Shown here piece after piece: positions 62,006-64,000 of a stretch of 64,000 nucleotides of DNA (its first letter is position 1; each line of letters starts with the position of its first letter). This stretch comes from Pseudomonas sp. IAC-BECa141. GTDB taxonomy: Bacteria; Pseudomonadota; Gammaproteobacteria; Pseudomonadales; Pseudomonadaceae. Made by a program: the position numbers and the translations under genes. The stretch lies in assembly GCF_020544405.1 (NCBI RefSeq), contig NZ_CP065410.1, forward strand, positions 1,984,001-2,048,000. Direction: 5' to 3'. Under the pieces are notes generated by a model that was not told the origin of the DNA, searched no databases, and worked only from the letters and a program-made list of their open reading frames with translations.

Positions 62006-63310
62006 TTAGCGCTGGTGCACCAGCGCGCCCGCCGCGTAGGTCTGAGCTACGGTGCGGTCATCGCCCAGGGTCATCAGCACGAACAGCGTTTCAGCAATGT
62101 TGTTGGCCTGCTTCAAGCGATAGCTCATCAGCGGCGTGGCGTTGTAGTCCAGCACCAGGAAGTCGGCGTCGGAGCCCGGTTGCAGGTTGCCGATCTTGTC
62201 TTCCAGACGCAGGGCCCGCGCGCCACCGAGGGTGGCGAGGTACAGCGACTTGAACGGGCTCAGGCGTGCGCCTTGCAACTGCATCACCTTGTAGGCTTCG
62301 TTCAGGGTTTGCAGCAACGAAAAACTGGTGCCGCCGCCGACGTCAGTCCCGAGCCCGACGTTCAGTTTGTGCTTCTCGGCCATCGGCAGGTTGAACAGGC
62401 CGCTGCCGAGGAAGAAGTTCGAGGTCGGGCAGAACGCGACCGCCGAACCGGTCTGCGCCAGGCGTGCGCATTCGTCGTCGCACAGATGCACGCCGTGGGC
62501 GAACACCGAGCGCTCGCCGAGCAATTGGTAGTGATCGTAGACGTCCAGATAGCCCTTGCGCTCCGGAAACAGCTCCTTGACCCACTCGACTTCCTTGAGG
62601 TTTTCGCTGATGTGGGTCTGCATGTACAGATCCGGGTATTCGCTGAGCAACTGACCGGCGAGCGTCAGCTGTTCCGGGGTGCTGGTCGGGGCGAATCGCG
62701 GGGTGACGGCATAGTGCAGACGGCCCTTGCCGTGCCAGCGCTCGATCAGCGCCTTGCTGTCGACGTAGCTCGATTCCGGGGTGTCGGTCAGGTAGTCCGG
62801 CGCGTTACGGTCCATCATCACCTTGCCGGCGATCATCCGCAGATCCAGCTTCTCTGCCGCTTCGAAGAACGAGTTCACCGATTGCGGATGCACGCTGCCG
62901 AACACCAGCGCGGTGGTGGTGCCGTTGCGCAGCAGTTCCTTGATGAAGATGTCCGCCACTTCATCGGCGTGGGCCTTGTCGGCGAACTGGCTTTCGCAAG
63001 GGAAGGTGTAGGTGTTCAGCCAGTCCAGCAGTTGCTCGCCATAGGCGCCGACCATGCCGGTCTGCGGCAGGTGGATGTGGGTGTCGATGAAGCCCGGGGT
63101 GATCAGCGCATCCTTGTGATGCGTGATCTCGATGTCCGCCGGCAGGGTCGGCAGCAGTTCGCTGGCGTGGCCGAGGGCGCTGATCTTGCCGCCATCGACC
63201 ACCAGCAGGCCATCCTCGAAATACTCGTAGGAGGCTTCGATGCCGACCTCGGCGGGGTCGGCGATGCTGTGCAGGATGGCGGCGCGGTAGGCTTTGCGAG
63301 TCAGAGGCAT
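62006..63310 (-). CDS. guaD: Guanine deaminase
   Basis: The 434-residue amidohydrolase converts guanine to xanthine. Zinc-binding and catalytic motifs are GFIDTHIHLPQTGM (HxH), MQTHISENLKEV, FAHGVHLCDDEC and the metal Asp in VGLGTDVGGGTSFSLL; the SLYLATLGGARALRLEDKIG segment is typical of GuaD. Xanthine would then go to xanthine dehydrogenase, whose maturation factor gene xdhC lies 13 bases upstream in the same operon. Confidence 0.95.
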   Translation of the reverse strand: MPLTRKAYRAAILHSIADPAEVGIEASYEYFEDGLLVVDGGKISALGHASELLPTLPADIEITHHKDALITPGFIDTHIHLPQTGMVGAYGEQLLDWLNTYTFPCESQFADKAHADEVADIFIKELLRNGTTTALVFGSVHPQSVNSFFEAAEKLDLRMIAGKVMMDRNAPDYLTDTPESSYVDSKALIERWHGKGRLHYAVTPRFAPTSTPEQLTLAGQLLSEYPDLYMQTHISENLKEVEWVKELFPERKGYLDVYDHYQLLGERSVFAHGVHLCDDECARLAQTGSAVAFCPTSNFFLGSGLFNLPMAEKHKLNVGLGTDVGGGTSFSLLQTLNEAYKVMQLQGARLSPFKSLYLATLGGARALRLEDKIGNLQPGSDADFLVLDYNATPLMSYRLKQANNIAETLFVLMTLGDDRTVAQTYAAGALVHQR

Positions 63311-63323
63311 GAGGGTTCTCTAA

Positions 63324-64000
63324 TCAGTTTGAGGCTTTGAGTGTGGCGGCCTGACTGCGCCGGGAAACCGGCAGCAGTTTGGCAATCGGTTCGGCACTGG
63401 CGGTGTGCTGGCCGAAATTGGCGTTATAGGTGGCGATGATTTCGCCGGCGATGGAGATAGCGATTTCTACAGGCAACTTGCCTTTGACTTCACCGATGCC
63501 CATCGGGCAGCGCATGCGTTGCACGACGCTGGCGTCGAAACCACGGTCACGCAGGCGATGTTCGAACTTGGCCCGTTTGGTTTTCGAGCCGATCAGGCCG
63601 AACCAGGTGAAATCGTTGCGCTTGAGGATCGCGGCGGTGAGTTCCAGATCCAGCTGATGGTTGTGGGTCATGACGATGCAGTAGCTGCCGGCGGGCAAGT
63701 CGTCGATTTCATCCACAGGCTCTTCGGCGACGATTTTGCGCACGCCGTGGGGAATCTGCTCGGGGAATTCCTCCTCCCGGGAGTCGATCCAGCGCACCCG
63801 GCAGGGCAGGCTGGCGAGCAAGGGCACCAGTGCGCGACCGACATGACCGGCGCCGAACACGGCGATCTGCGCCTGCACCTGGCCCATCGGTTCGAACAGC
63901 AGCACCGTCGCGCCGCCGCAGCACTGGCCCAGACTGGCGCCGAGGCTGAAGCGCTCCAGATGGGTGTCCTGCTTGCCGCTGGCGAGCATCTCGCGAGCGA
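63324..64000 (-). CDS. xdhC: Xanthine dehydrogenase accessory protein XdhC, 5' end cut by window edge
   Basis: The frame is open from the stop at 63324 to the window edge (about 225 codons). It has the end of the XdhC_CoxI domain (LERFSLGASLGQCCGGATVL) and the Rossmann-like C-terminal domain (IAVFGAGHVGRALVPLLASL, CIVMTHNHQLDLEL, FGLIGSKTKRAKFEHRL). An internal ATG at 63989 is not the real start, since conserved text reads through it. XdhC inserts the sulfurated molybdenum cofactor into xanthine dehydrogenase. The xdhA and xdhB genes would be expected beyond the right edge. Confidence 0.92.
   Translation of the reverse strand, partial: AREMLASGKQDTHLERFSLGASLGQCCGGATVLLFEPMGQVQAQIAVFGAGHVGRALVPLLASLPCRVRWIDSREEEFPEQIPHGVRKIVAEEPVDEIDDLPAGSYCIVMTHNHQLDLELTAAILKRNDFTWFGLIGSKTKRAKFEHRLRDRGFDASVVQRMRCPMGIGEVKGKLPVEIAISIAGEIIATYNANFGQHTASAEPIAKLLPVSRRSQAATLKASN

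Noticed and set aside
63324..63989. XdhC starting at the ATG at 63989
   Set aside because: Conserved XdhC sequence is interrupted if it starts there and the protein would lack its N-terminal domain; the frame is open to the window edge, so the real start lies outside.

Overview
The window looks like a chromosomal segment of a Pseudomonas fluorescens-group bacterium. It carries the crfX-cmpX-sigX-oprF block, the GntR-prpB-prpC-acnD-prpF-prpD methylcitrate operon, the nasS-nasT-nitrate transporter-kinase-nirBD-nitrate reductase-cobA order typical of Pseudomonas, and two families of short palindromic intergenic repeats common in that group. GC is high throughout except for an AT-rich island at about 3.4-4.2 kb. 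No phage, insertion sequence, plasmid origin or CRISPR array was seen.

Layout. 1-3.4 kb: 5' part of a crotonase, tRNA-Ser(GGA), a YbjQ protein, small hypothetical genes and a tandem pair of glycine-zipper secreted proteins. 3.4-8.6 kb: an orphan Rhs polymorphic toxin with a ParB-like tip and, downstream, a small candidate immunity gene. 8.8-15.8 kb: HAD phosphatase, SDR with a divergent LysR regulator, an Asp/Glu/hydantoin racemase-family protein with an NCS1 permease, cysH and thrH. 15.9-20.6 kb: pabB and a three-gene cassette (retropepsin-like protease, inactive transglutaminase with seven membrane helices, ATP-grasp ligase). 20.8-29.3 kb: 2-methylcitrate cycle for propionate. 29.4-32.8 kb: divergent ppsR and ppsA. 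32.9-38.6 kb: alpha/beta hydrolase, rraA, zntB, crfX-cmpX-sigX and oprF. 38.6-50.2 kb: nitrate/nitrite assimilation. 50.5-59.5 kb: pyrD, rmf, rlmKL, a CHASE-PAS-GGDEF cyclase, dacB and yggL. 59.5-64 kb: BenE-type permease, a GntR regulator, guanine deaminase and the xdhC gene, cut by the window edge.

How the parts work together. The nitrate region is the best-integrated system. Three transcription units (nasST, the nitrate permease plus kinase, and nirBD-nitrate reductase-cobA) each begin with a sigma-54-type -24/-12 element. Each is followed by two short hairpins with six-base loops of the A-N-N-G-N-N type and then an intrinsic terminator whose 5' strand overlaps the second hairpin. That is the architecture expected for NasT (ANTAR) antitermination, so one nitrate sensor pair apparently controls transporter, reductases, siroheme synthesis and its own genes. 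CobA would supply the siroheme precursor for NirB.

Other points of interest are the peptide-ligase/protease cassette, a TTGT-N2-ACAA operator motif shared by the purine-linked GntR region and the NCS1 permease, a racemase-family protein lacking one of the two catalytic cysteines, and an 18-nt insert found inside palindromic arms of two different repeat families.
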